DNA of 64,000 bases from Candidatus Villigracilis vicinus (GTDB lineage Bacteria; Chloroflexota; Anaerolineae; Anaerolineales; Villigracilaceae): assembly GCA_016721315.1 (NCBI GenBank), contig JADKIL010000006.1, positions 62,001-126,000 of the forward strand, written 5' to 3'. The notes under the pieces are model-generated. The model had not been told where the DNA came from, made no database searches, and saw nothing but the letters and a program-made list of their open reading frames with translations. How positions within the stretch are numbered: the first letter of the stretch is position 1; the number at the start of each line of letters is the position of its first letter. Below are positions 9,674-18,028 of this stretch, piece by piece. The position numbers and the translations under genes are program-made.

Positions 9674-10412
9674 CTAAACTCCCCAGACTGCCTTTGCCAA
9701 ATCCGGCAGGATCTCACCGGATTTTCCGTGAAAAGCGAAATCAAACCTTGGACGTAAGCGGAGTTGGCTCGGCGTTGATCTCAACGACCACGGAGCCATT
9801 GTTTCTAGCTGCATAAGCCAGAGAGGCAGCCGGTTGCACCACACCAGAGGTACCGATCGAAAAGTAAACATGACAGGATCGTGAGGCTTTTACAGCCGCT
9901 TCCAGTTCAGCCCGCGGCAGGGCTTCTCCAAACCAGATCACATCCGGTCGTAACATCCCCCCACAAACCACACATAAAGGAACTGATTCCGTATCATCGC
10001 CCCAGGTTTCGGTGAAGGTTCCACACTCGGCACAGCGAACGCGCTGAATATTCCCATGAAGCTCAAGTACATTTCGACTCCCCGCAAAACGATGCAATCC
10101 ATCCACGTTTTGAGTGATGAGTGTAAATGCCGGAATTCGGTTTTCCATCTCGACCAGCGCATAATGCCCGGGGTTGGGGCGCACACCTTTGATAGCTTCA
10201 CGCCGCCAGGCATACCAATCCCAAACAAGTTTGGGGTCACGAGCGAATGCTTCTGGAGAAGCAAGGTCTTCCGGTTTATATTGAGCCCAAAGCGCATCCT
10301 GCGCATCACGGAAGGTACGAAGTCCGCTTTCCTGTGAAACGCCTGCGCCCGTCAAAACGACCACACGAGTTGCAGAAGTTAGGAAGCGAATAAAGTCAAC
10401 GGGAAATTCCAT
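9674..10412 (-). CDS. cobB: Sir2-family NAD-dependent protein deacylase, frameshifted near its 3' end
   Basis: This sirtuin removes acyl groups from lysine using NAD. With the start at 10412 it shows TGAGVSQESGLRTFRDA (NAD loop, about 21-36), TQNVDGLHRFAG, catalytic H119 in LELHGN, and a four-Cys zinc site (C127, C130, C147, C150). A Y-x-x-R pair (WYAWRR, about 67-70) is the signature of SIRT5-like desuccinylases and demalonylases. The reading frame stops at 9741 after PLTSKV, but the expected family ending continues in another frame (RFDFAFHGKSGEILPDLAKA) to a stop at 9674. Dropping one base near 9750 joins them. The start overlaps the upstream lipoprotein stop (TGATG), indicating coupling. 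A longer start at 10457 would run into that gene. Confidence 0.85.
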
Positions 10413-11092
10413 CAAGGTTTTACTGTAGCTGAAGTTGGTGTTGGTGATGGGACACATTGCAGCATTTTGAGACGCTCTTTAAAGATATCGGTACGCCCAA
10501 GTTCTGCTCCAGATTTGGTGGTGGAAACAATTTGATACTCGATCCAGGAAGTATCGAAGTACTTGTCTTCAAGCATTTGAATTGACGACAAGTCATGGAT
10601 AAATGTACCGGCACCAAGCGGGATCATGTCTATTTTTGTCCATTTGGCAGCACGTGCCGCTTTGAGGCTCTTAAACCGCACGAATAACAACACATATTCA
10701 GCCTTGGTGGGGTTATCCACCTGCGCCATGATGCGGACAACTGACGGTTCACAATTCCCTGTTTTGTAGATCTCGGTTAATGATAAAGTAACCGATGAAA
10801 AACCTTCCATCTTTACAGGAGGCGGCAGTGTATTTAAAGTGACTACTGGCGGAGGGGCAGTAAAAGTAGCCAAAGGGGTGTCTGTGCCTTGCGGGGTGGC
10901 GGTCTTATAACCGATCAAAGTTGGAGTAAGGGTAAAGGTTAGGGTTGGCAAAACCGGCGTCTCCGTAGGAAGAGGCGTGGCTGTATCAGTTTGGGTTGGC
11001 GCGGGGGTGGGTGTCTCCGCTGGGGCAAAGGAGCTCAACGAACAAGCCAATGAGAAAAGAGCGAAGAAGAGCAGGGAGGTTATTTTTTTCAT
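10412..11092 (-). CDS. Lipoprotein with Thr/Pro-rich linker, paralogue of its upstream neighbour
   Basis: This 226-residue protein has a signal sequence ending at C17 (FSLAC, an imperfect lipobox), then a linker rich in Thr and Pro to about residue 85. A globular domain of ~110 residues follows, bounded by two cysteines (GNCEPSVVRI and KMLQC). The domain aligns along its length with that of the next gene upstream: same cysteine pair, the W-x-E/F-Y/F-Q-I/L-V strand, and the E-L/I-GR-D/S-IF-E end. The pair is therefore a tandem duplication. Its ATG overlaps the upstream stop (ATGA) and its own stop overlaps the sirtuin start. The function is unknown; an extracytoplasmic binding or structural role is inferred. 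Confidence 0.72.
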   Translation of the reverse strand: MKKITSLLFFALFSLACSLSSFAPAETPTPAPTQTDTATPLPTETPVLPTLTFTLTPTLIGYKTATPQGTDTPLATFTAPPPVVTLNTLPPPVKMEGFSSVTLSLTEIYKTGNCEPSVVRIMAQVDNPTKAEYVLLFVRFKSLKAARAAKWTKIDMIPLGAGTFIHDLSSIQMLEDKYFDTSWIEYQIVSTTKSGAELGRTDIFKERLKMLQCVPSPTPTSATVKP

Positions 11093-11811
11093 GGTTTTTT
11101 TGTTTTAGGGGTCGGGGTAGTTTTTGGTTTTGGGGTGGTTACAGGGCAGCCCTTAAGTGGTGTCAGGCAGGGACAAGGGTACATTTCAAATGCTTTTTCA
11201 AAGATTTTGGATCGACCGATCTCTTCCCCTTCAATGTTGGTTGCAACAAGTTGAAAATATACCCACGAACGTAAATAATGATCGTGCCCATCAAGCTCAC
11301 TTCCGATGATCTTGTGGGTAAACTCACCTTGACCACGATCCAGCATAACATTGCCATTCGTCCAGGGGGTGTAATCTTCATCTTTGATATCTTTTACACG
11401 CGTAAAGATCAGAACACTAAAGACTTCTTCAGGGTCTTCCACTCTGGCTGTAATGCTTACGAAGTTTGGGGTGCAGCCGCCCCAGTAGATCTTCTTTGGC
11501 GAATACGTTATAGATAAAAACCCCGCACCAGGGCTTGAAGAAGTAGGCGTACGAAATGGCGTAATGGTCTTGCCATCCACATAGATCACGAACGGTGTAA
11601 ACGTAGGCTGGTTCAGATCCTGGGTCGAAATACGCACGATCGTAGCGGAGGGACGCGGAGTTGGCGTAAACGTGTTCGTCGGCGTATCGATCGGGGTGAG
11701 AGTGACGGTCCGTGTGGGAGTCGGCTCTGGCGTTTCTGCAGCAGGAAGACAAGCCGAAAGAATAAGGCACAAAACCACGAACGTGAACCATGCGCGTATT
11801 GAAGGCATCAT
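11089..11811 (-). CDS. Lipoprotein with Thr/Pro-rich linker (first of a paralogous pair)
   Basis: This 240-residue protein has a clear lipobox (LSAC, C21), a Thr/Pro-rich linker to about residue 70, and a Cys-bounded globular domain (GGCTPNFVSI to MYPC). A Lys/Thr/Pro tail ends the protein. It heads a three-gene unit in which every junction overlaps: this gene, its paralogue, then the sirtuin. A TATTAT box sits six bases before the ATG, so the transcript may have almost no leader. No named family was recognised. Confidence 0.72.
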   Translation of the reverse strand: MMPSIRAWFTFVVLCLILSACLPAAETPEPTPTRTVTLTPIDTPTNTFTPTPRPSATIVRISTQDLNQPTFTPFVIYVDGKTITPFRTPTSSSPGAGFLSITYSPKKIYWGGCTPNFVSITARVEDPEEVFSVLIFTRVKDIKDEDYTPWTNGNVMLDRGQGEFTHKIIGSELDGHDHYLRSWVYFQLVATNIEGEEIGRSKIFEKAFEMYPCPCLTPLKGCPVTTPKPKTTPTPKTKKP

Positions 11812-11902
11812 CCCGCTATAATACTATGAAATCCATTCCTGTGATTTTCGATTATGAAATTAATAGAAGCTTATTCCTGAACGCATTAATAAAAAGGCTT
11901 AT

Positions 11903-12688
11903 TTATGCGGAAGCACCAGAGTAATTCCGCAGCCCAATTACCCAGACCGTTCTTGCCAAAGCGAACAACAGCATGGTCAAAGCAAGCGCTCCCAGCCAGG
12001 TTTGAAGGGTCAGCCGCCCAGTGAGCGCTTCGGCAGGAACAGTAACTGCGAAAGCCACGGGGACGAGAAAGGTCAAGCCATAGCGCAACCAGTTGGGGTA
12101 AATATCCACGGGCCAGCGCCCGGCAGCATACAATCCGGTGAAAAGGTCGGCAATCTCATTGATGCGCACGAACCAAAAAGCGGTGGAGGTGATGATAAGC
12201 CAGAAACAATACAGCATCACAGCACCCATGATCAATGCGGTAACAAATCCTAGCAGTGTCCAGATATTTACTGGCAGGCTTAATTGCACCAGCGCAACAA
12301 TTATCACGATCATACCTGTAACCACATCCACCAATTGCCATAAGCGAAATTCGCGCACACTGACGAACAATTGCGCGTCGGCGGGCTTGGTCAAGGCGAA
12401 ATCAAGCGTCCCTTCCTGAATGTCTTCCATCAACCGCTCCATATTCGGTTGGATCGCCGCCCGGATCACTCCCCCCATCATGACAAAAATTCCCATTACC
12501 GCAAGCAACTCCGGCTTACTCCACCCGCCCAATTCAGAAGTCTGTGTAAAGATGAGTCCAAGTCCAATGAGTCCGGTTGCAAGAGCAATAAAAGTCTGCA
12601 AGACCTGAATAAACAGATTGGCGCGATATTGAAATTCATTCATGATCTCAATTCGCAGGTAATTGAATGCGATCCGCAAGCCGCGCAT
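11903..12688 (-). CDS. ABC-2 type transporter permease (second of two)
   Basis: This 261-residue protein has six predicted membrane helices and the layout of the ABC-2 / DUF990 permeases that act as exporters without a binding protein. It is the last gene of a three-gene operon with an ATPase and another permease. Its ribosome site (AGGAGG) lies within the last codons of the upstream permease, two bases separate stop and start, and co-translation is likely. The substrate is unknown. Confidence 0.82.
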   Translation of the reverse strand: MRGLRIAFNYLRIEIMNEFQYRANLFIQVLQTFIALATGLIGLGLIFTQTSELGGWSKPELLAVMGIFVMMGGVIRAAIQPNMERLMEDIQEGTLDFALTKPADAQLFVSVREFRLWQLVDVVTGMIVIIVALVQLSLPVNIWTLLGFVTALIMGAVMLYCFWLIITSTAFWFVRINEIADLFTGLYAAGRWPVDIYPNWLRYGLTFLVPVAFAVTVPAEALTGRLTLQTWLGALALTMLLFALARTVWVIGLRNYSGASA

Positions 12689-12689
12689 A

Positions 12690-13493
12690 TCAACCTCCTA
12701 CCGCGGAAAAGCGGTGAATCCCAGCTTTCCACATGATATTAACGGCACCCAATCCCAGCACAACCCATAGCAATTGCATTCCCAGCCCGCCAAATAACTC
12801 ATTGACAGACATGGAGCCGACCAGGGTTTCGATCGGGAAACCAAATGTCCAACGGAAGGGAAAATACCAGGCTAGTTTCTGTACCCATTCTGGCATGAGC
12901 GAGAGCGGCACCAACCGCCCGGAAAGGATCAACTCGGCGGCAAAATATAGCTCATACAAAGCGCTAACTCGTGTGGTCCAAAACGTAATCATACCCAACA
13001 GTGACAAGGTCATGGTGCGAATTAAATAAGCCAGCCAGATCGCCACAAAGAAAACCACACACTCCAGCAAAGTGGGATGCAGGTCGGGTTTGAAGATGAA
13101 CGAAAGGATAACGGCAAGCGGCAGCCACAGTAAAATTTCGATCACTTTTGCACCAGCAAAATAAGCAACATCCTCGTGTAACGGATGGATCGGTCGCAGC
13201 AGATTTATGACCAGCCTGCCATTGCGGATCCGGCGCTCCCAACCGTAAGGTGTGTAAACCAGATTCATGTTGCGAACCAATGTCCAGACGATGTAATACG
13301 CGGCAAAAGCGCCGGGAGTATAACCGCCGACACTACCGCCTTGCTGCCGCGCCACCGTGGACCATACCACCATGTAAATAACAGGCTCGGCGATCATGCC
13401 AATGATGAAAAAATAATTGGCGATTGGGTATTGAAGCTGTATCAACACCGCATTCCTTATCTTTGCAATATAAAATTCAAAGTATCTCTTCAT
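12690..13493 (-). CDS. ABC-2 type transporter permease (first of two)
   Basis: This 267-residue permease has six predicted helices and resembles its downstream partner in size and layout, so the two probably form a heterodimeric channel. Its ATG overlaps the ATPase stop (TAATG). Family knowledge links such ATPase plus two DUF990-type permease sets to export of lipids, drugs or envelope material. The cargo cannot be inferred here. Confidence 0.82.
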   Translation of the reverse strand: MKRYFEFYIAKIRNAVLIQLQYPIANYFFIIGMIAEPVIYMVVWSTVARQQGGSVGGYTPGAFAAYYIVWTLVRNMNLVYTPYGWERRIRNGRLVINLLRPIHPLHEDVAYFAGAKVIEILLWLPLAVILSFIFKPDLHPTLLECVVFFVAIWLAYLIRTMTLSLLGMITFWTTRVSALYELYFAAELILSGRLVPLSLMPEWVQKLAWYFPFRWTFGFPIETLVGSMSVNELFGGLGMQLLWVVLGLGAVNIMWKAGIHRFSAVGG

Positions 13494-14476
13494 TACCCCT
13501 CTTCTGATTTTGTTGCAAAGACAGATTCTATGACATCTTCAATAGGCGCAGCTTCAACCGTCAAGTCATCTACAGACAGGTCATTTAGCAAGCGGGTTGT
13601 GACGGCAGATGTTTTTTCTCTGGGCACCCGCATCACCACCCGCGCGCCATCGGTAGAAATAACCTCACCATACTCGCTCAAGTCAATCGTGTGATCTTCA
13701 AGAGTAAACCCTACCGTTTTAAAAGCGGAAAATTTTTCAACAAGCGCAGAAAGTTCACCGTCGAACAATAATTGACCGTGATGGATGACAATAACACGCT
13801 TACACAAAGCCTCTACATCTGCCATATAATGACTGGTCAACAGAACTGTCGCACCATAACGCTGGTTATATTCAGCAATGAAAGAGCGGATGCGTTTTTG
13901 CATGACCACATCCAAACCAAGAGTGGGTTCATCCAGAAAGAGGACTTTGGGTTTATGCAGCAGTGCCCCCACGATCTCCATTTTCATCCTTTCACCCAAT
14001 GAGAGGTTCCGGATGGGCTTTTGCATGAGGTCCTTCAGGTCGAGCAATTCAACGAACTCATCCTTGGTGCGCTGGAACTCTGACATGGGAAGGCTGTACA
14101 CAGCGCGATGAAGATCGAACGAATCAACTGCAGGCAGGTCCCAGGCAAGTTGATTGCGATTTCCCATCACCAATGTGATCTGACGCAAAAAATCATGGTC
14201 GCGCCGAGAAGGCTCATACCCAAGCACTGAAGCCTTGCCTGCGGTCGGGTAAAGAAGCCCGCTAAGCATTTTGAGTGTAGTGGTTTTACCAGCTCCGTTC
14301 GGACCGAGAAAACCGACCACTTCGCCGGGTTGGATATCAAAGGAAATTCCATCCACGGCTTTGACGGTCTTAAAAGTTCGGTTGAACAATCCTTTCACTG
14401 CGGCTTTTAAGCCCGCATCACGCTCGGGGACCTGATAATGTTTGGAAAGACCGGCAATCGAAACAACTGAAGGCAT
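13493..14476 (-). CDS. ABC transporter ATP-binding protein of an ABC-2 exporter
   Basis: This 327-residue cytosolic ATPase drives the two downstream permeases. Visible motifs are Walker A (GPNGAGKTT), signature LSLGE, Walker B with LFLDEPTLGLD, and the switch His in TSHYM. The N-terminus carries a 15-20 residue insertion before the first strand (RDAGLKAAVKGLFNRTFKTV), as is common in NatA/DUF990-linked ATPases. The ATG at 14476 is preferred because GGAG lies 8-9 bp before it. An upstream TTG at 14494 lacks a ribosome site. Confidence 0.9.
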   Translation of the reverse strand: MPSVVSIAGLSKHYQVPERDAGLKAAVKGLFNRTFKTVKAVDGISFDIQPGEVVGFLGPNGAGKTTTLKMLSGLLYPTAGKASVLGYEPSRRDHDFLRQITLVMGNRNQLAWDLPAVDSFDLHRAVYSLPMSEFQRTKDEFVELLDLKDLMQKPIRNLSLGERMKMEIVGALLHKPKVLFLDEPTLGLDVVMQKRIRSFIAEYNQRYGATVLLTSHYMADVEALCKRVIVIHHGQLLFDGELSALVEKFSAFKTVGFTLEDHTIDLSEYGEVISTDGARVVMRVPREKTSAVTTRLLNDLSVDDLTVEAAPIEDVIESVFATKSEEG

Positions 14477-14628
14477 ATAGTTTCTCCGTGTCAAAATAAT
14501 TGAAAATTCTTTTTACCTACCAGTAAAATCACAACCCACCCATAAGAATATTGAAAAAAAGTGTATCATACTAAAAAACGAGCTGCAAGTTGATATCTCT
14601 GCGAACGCAGAATTTCTACAAGGAGTCC

Positions 14629-15132
14629 ATGAATAAATTGGAAATTGAGGCTGAATTGGATGAAACACATCGCCGCTTTATTGCGCTGGTTGAATCCATT
14701 CCTGAGGTAAATTACCCACTCCCAACAGATAACCCGGTATGGACAGTGGGCGATATCCTTTTTCACATTACACTGGGTCCACGGGCAATTGCCCTAGAAG
14801 TGTGGATGATCGTCCACGCGGGCAGATTATTTGGGGTTATTATGCGGCATTTCCCCTCCCGTCTGTTTAACTCGGTCAACGCCTGGTTCGGGCGCGGGCG
14901 GAATCAACGAGTCAGCCGTCAGGGTTTGCTCAAGGCATATGGGAAGGCGCATACAGCCATAAAGTCCGGGTTGAGGCGGACGCGGGAGGAGGATCTGGGT
15001 AAATCGGTGGTGTATCCGTCCGATTTTGTGTCAGATCTGGCTGGCGAGGTCACTCCAGAGCGTCTTTTTCGGTATGTAAAAGGGCATTTTGAGGCTCATG
15101 AGGGGCAATTACGGCGGGATTTTCTGGTATAA
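14629..15132 (+). CDS. DinB-like (DinB_2) four-helix protein
   Basis: This protein of about 167 residues fits the DinB/YfiT-like four-helix bundle. A histidine in DILFHIT and the C-terminal HFEAHEGQL pair supply the usual three-His metal site. Such proteins are thiol-dependent transferases or hydrolases of mostly unknown substrate. The ATG at 14629 is chosen because AGGAG lies 5 bp before it; the frame also opens 39 bp earlier without a site. It is divergent from the ABC exporter operon. Confidence 0.7.
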   Translation: MNKLEIEAELDETHRRFIALVESIPEVNYPLPTDNPVWTVGDILFHITLGPRAIALEVWMIVHAGRLFGVIMRHFPSRLFNSVNAWFGRGRNQRVSRQGLLKAYGKAHTAIKSGLRRTREEDLGKSVVYPSDFVSDLAGEVTPERLFRYVKGHFEAHEGQLRRDFLV

Positions 15133-15219
15133 TTTTCGCCCGTGACTGGTCCTGCCCTGTGGTTTATCGCTACGGACATGGAGACCTGCATAGTCTATTA
15201 GAAAGGAGACGCATACGTC
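15133..15219 (+). promoter_or_regulatory. rpsO leader region
   Basis: This 87-bp leader precedes rpsO. GACTGGTC near its start can pair in part with GACC and AGTC further down, close to the strong AAGGAGA ribosome site. S15 represses its own mRNA in several bacteria through leader structures. Any such role here is inference. Confidence 0.3.
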
Positions 15220-15492
15220 ATGCCCCTCGCAAAGGAAGTTAAAACGAAGGCGATCGACGATTTTCATCGTCATGAGAAGGACACCGGTTCACCCGAGGTT
15301 CAGATCGCCATCCTTACCAACCGCATCACCCAGCTGACCGAGCACCTACGCAACAACAAGCAGGATCAATCCTGCCGCCGTGGTTTGCTCAAGATGGTCG
15401 GACAGCGCCGTCGCTTGCTCACCTACCTGCGCCAAAGCAATTATCAGGCGTACCTTAGTGTGACCGAACGATTGAACTTGCGCCGCAAGTAA
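15220..15492 (+). CDS. rpsO: 30S ribosomal protein S15
   Basis: This 90-residue protein matches S15 at full length, including the DTGSPEVQIA segment, the TEHLRNNKQD loop and the GQRRRLLTYL helix that contact 16S rRNA helices 20-22. The ribosome site AAGGAGA lies 9 bp before the ATG. As in many bacteria it is followed by pnp, here across a 175-bp structured spacer. Confidence 0.98.
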   Translation: MPLAKEVKTKAIDDFHRHEKDTGSPEVQIAILTNRITQLTEHLRNNKQDQSCRRGLLKMVGQRRRLLTYLRQSNYQAYLSVTERLNLRRK

Positions 15493-15502
15493 TAGTAAAA
15501 CC

Positions 15503-15535
15503 AGACCTGACAGGTTTTCGAAACCTGTCAGGTCT
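15503..15535. repeat. Palindromic repeat, copy 1 (AGACCTGACAGG type)
   Basis: Perfect 15-bp arms (AGACCTGACAGGTTT / AAACCTGTCAGGTCT) surround a TCG loop. A second copy with the same outer 12 bp lies at 39217-39248, so this is a dispersed element. It sits just after the rpsO stop and could also act as a terminator or 3'-end stabiliser; only a weak T-tract follows. Confidence 0.75.
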
Positions 15536-15548
15536 TATGTTATAAAAC

Positions 15549-15648
15549 CCGCCGTCAGGAATTGAATAGCGCGAACAACTCGCTTGTTCCCACTCTTCAG
15601 TCCCTGACCCGCAGGCGGAATTTTTTAGGGGCGGATCGTCATCTGCCC
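15549..15648 (+). ncRNA. Structured pnp leader: nested stem plus T6 and a second hairpin at the ribosome site
   Basis: Three nested pairings stack: CCGCC (15549-53) with GGCGG (15614-18), GTCAGG (15554-59) with CCTGAC (15603-08), and GAACAA (15573-78) with TTGTTC (15584-89). Six T follow at 15621-15626, as in an intrinsic terminator. A second 8-bp hairpin (GGGCGGAT / ATCTGCCC, 15629-15648) ends five bases before the pnp AGGAG. Together they look like an attenuator or an autoregulatory leader. In E. coli the pnp leader is cut by RNase III and regulated by PNPase; a similar role here is inferred. Confidence 0.5.
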
Positions 15649-15667
15649 AATTAGGAGACAACTAAAT

Positions 15668-17926
15668 ATGAACCCCGAAGGTAAACGTTATTCAGCCGTC
15701 GTTGGAAACAAGACGGTCACCATCGAAACGGGTCGCCTCGCCGGACAAGCTGGCGGCGCGTTAACCATTGCGATCGAAGATTCGATCGTGTTCGCATCCG
15801 CCACCATGGGCGGCGTGCGCGACGGCATTGACTTTTTCCCATTAAGCGTGGAATTTGAAGAGAGATTGTATGCGGGAGGAAAGATCCCCGGCTCTTTCTT
15901 CCGCCGTGAAGGGCGCGCCTCTACGGAGTCGATCCTCACTGCAAGATTGACCGACCGACCTCTGCGCCCGTTGTTCCAGGATGGCATGCGCAACGAAGTG
16001 CAGGTCATTATGTACTCGTTCTCAGCCGATGGCATTAACCCGCTTGACATCCTCGCCATCAACGCGGCTTCTGCTGCGATCATGATCTCAGACATCCCCT
16101 GGGGCGGACCCGTGGGCGCCGTCCGCATTGGACGTGTGAACGGCGAATTCGTCGTCAACCCGACCTTTGCCGAGATCGAAGCCTCTGACCTCGATCTGAG
16201 AATCGCCGGTACCAAAGATGCCATCCTCATGGTGGAATGCGGCGCGAACGAGATCCCCGAAGATGTGATGGTTCAGGCATTGGAGCTTGGACACAAGTCC
16301 ATTCAGCCGATCATTGACTTGCAACTGCAAATGGCTGCCGAGATCGGCAAGCCCAAGCGCGAAGTAAAACTGCACCTGCCCAGCGACGAAGTCAAAAACA
16401 AAGTTTTCGCCCGCGTCAGCGGACCGATGAACGAATTGCTCGACAAGCCGCTCTCCAAGGTTGAGTTCTACACCGGCATGTCCACCATCAAGGAAGCCGC
16501 CGAAGCCGAATTATGCACCGTTCCCGAAGGTGGCAATGCTGCCGACTATATGAAGGTCAACGAATTCCGCGAAGGCTTTGAAATGGCGGAGCAAGCTGTT
16601 GTCCGCGAGCGCATTTTGAGCATGGGCAAACGCCCCGATGGACGCAAGCCGACCGACATCCGCCCGATCTGGTGTGACGTGAACGTCTCACCCCGCGCGC
16701 ATGGAACGGGTCTGTTCACCCGCGGCGAGACGCAGATCCTCTCCTTTGCCACCCTCGGCACTCTCGGCGAAGCACAGGAACTAGACAACCTCTCCCCGGT
16801 CAAGACCAAACGCTACATGCACCATTACAACTTCCCGCCCTTCTCCACCGGCGAGGCAAAGCCCCTTCGTGGTCAGAGCAGGCGCGAGGTCGGGCACGGA
16901 GCGCTGGCAGAACGCGCACTGGAACCTGTGCTGCCCATCGAAGAATCCTTCCCGTACACCATCCGCGTCGTGTCTGAGGCGTTGTCTTCCAACGGCTCAA
17001 CCTCGATGGGTTCGGTCTGCGGTTCGACCCTGGCGCTCATGGATGCAGGCGTGCCGATCAAGGCTCCCGTCTCTGGCGTGGCGATGGGTCTCATTACCGA
17101 CGACTCTGGTCGTTACCAAATTTTGACCGACATTCAGGGCACCGAAGATCACCTCGGCGACATGGACTTCAAGGTCGCTGGAACGTCTGCGGGCATCACG
17201 GCTTTGCAGATGGACATCAAGATCAGCGGTCTGAGCACTCAGATGATGAAAGAAGCACTCGAACAGGCTCGTGTTGCCCGCATGTCCATCATGGATAAGA
17301 TGCTGGCTGTCCTCGCTGAACCGCGCAAGGAACTCAAGCCGCATGCTCCACGCATCATCACCGTCAAGATTCCGATTGATAAGATCGGCGCATTGATCGG
17401 CCCCGGCGGCAAGAACATCCGCGCCCTGCAGGAAGAGACCGGCGTTAAGATCGACATCGAAGAAGACGGTACTGTTTACATCGCTTCGACCAACAGCGCT
17501 GGCGCAAAGATCGCACAGGAACGCATTGAAGGACTGGGCGAATCGGCTGTGGCTGGCAACATCTACACCGGCAAAGTCGTGCGCGTGGAAGCCTTCGGCG
17601 CCTTCGTGAACATTATGCCCGGCGTGGACGGACTCGTTCACATCTCTCAACTTGACAGCGAACGCGTCGAAAAGGTTGAAGATGTCTGTGTAGTCGGCGA
17701 CGAGCTGACCGTAATGGTCACCGATGTGGATGCAGGCGGCAAGGTGCGCCTCTCCCGTCAGGCTGTGCTCGAAGGCTGGACACTTGAAGAAGCCCGCGAA
17801 AAGGATAAGGGCGGTGGAAGTCGTGGCGGCGGTGGACGCGGTGGTCCACGCGGCGGCGGTGACCGAGGCGGTCGTGGCGGCGGAGATCGTCGCGGCGGCG
17901 GTGGCGGTGGACGAGATCGCCGCTAA
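15668..17926 (+). CDS. pnp: Polyribonucleotide nucleotidyltransferase (PNPase)
   Basis: This 752-residue enzyme degrades RNA 3'-to-5' using phosphate. The domain order is normal: RNase PH 1 (about 10-145), linker helices, RNase PH 2 (about 315-470, with GTEDHLGDMDFKVAGT carrying the catalytic acids), KH (about 550-615, IGPGGKNIRALQ) and S1 (about 620-690, GKVVRVEAFGAFV). A 40-residue Gly/Arg tail (about 710-752) is appended and probably binds RNA or partners; it is longer than in E. coli. An AGGAGA site precedes the ATG, and a terminator follows 16 bp past the stop. Confidence 0.98.
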   Translation: MNPEGKRYSAVVGNKTVTIETGRLAGQAGGALTIAIEDSIVFASATMGGVRDGIDFFPLSVEFEERLYAGGKIPGSFFRREGRASTESILTARLTDRPLRPLFQDGMRNEVQVIMYSFSADGINPLDILAINAASAAIMISDIPWGGPVGAVRIGRVNGEFVVNPTFAEIEASDLDLRIAGTKDAILMVECGANEIPEDVMVQALELGHKSIQPIIDLQLQMAAEIGKPKREVKLHLPSDEVKNKVFARVSGPMNELLDKPLSKVEFYTGMSTIKEAAEAELCTVPEGGNAADYMKVNEFREGFEMAEQAVVRERILSMGKRPDGRKPTDIRPIWCDVNVSPRAHGTGLFTRGETQILSFATLGTLGEAQELDNLSPVKTKRYMHHYNFPPFSTGEAKPLRGQSRREVGHGALAERALEPVLPIEESFPYTIRVVSEALSSNGSTSMGSVCGSTLALMDAGVPIKAPVSGVAMGLITDDSGRYQILTDIQGTEDHLGDMDFKVAGTSAGITALQMDIKISGLSTQMMKEALEQARVARMSIMDKMLAVLAEPRKELKPHAPRIITVKIPIDKIGALIGPGGKNIRALQEETGVKIDIEEDGTVYIASTNSAGAKIAQERIEGLGESAVAGNIYTGKVVRVEAFGAFVNIMPGVDGLVHISQLDSERVEKVEDVCVVGDELTVMVTDVDAGGKVRLSRQAVLEGWTLEEAREKDKGGGSRGGGGRGGPRGGGDRGGRGGGDRRGGGGGGRDRR

Positions 17927-17941
17927 CCAACGTTGAACCCC

Positions 17942-17978
17942 AGACTTCCGAGGTCTAACCGGCTTCGGAAGTCTTTTT
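17942..17978 (+). terminator. Rho-independent terminator after pnp
   Basis: A 10-bp stem (AGACTTCCGA / TCGGAAGTCT) with a 13-base loop is followed by TTTT. Its position rules out the upstream in-frame start of the next gene. Confidence 0.85.
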
Positions 17979-18028
17979 GTCGATTATGTACTCTGTTGGA
18001 GTATCACCAAACAGAGCGGTTGAAGAAT

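Noticed and set aside
17933..18028. Upstream start for prfC
   Set aside because: It would place the coding region over the pnp terminator at 17942-17978.
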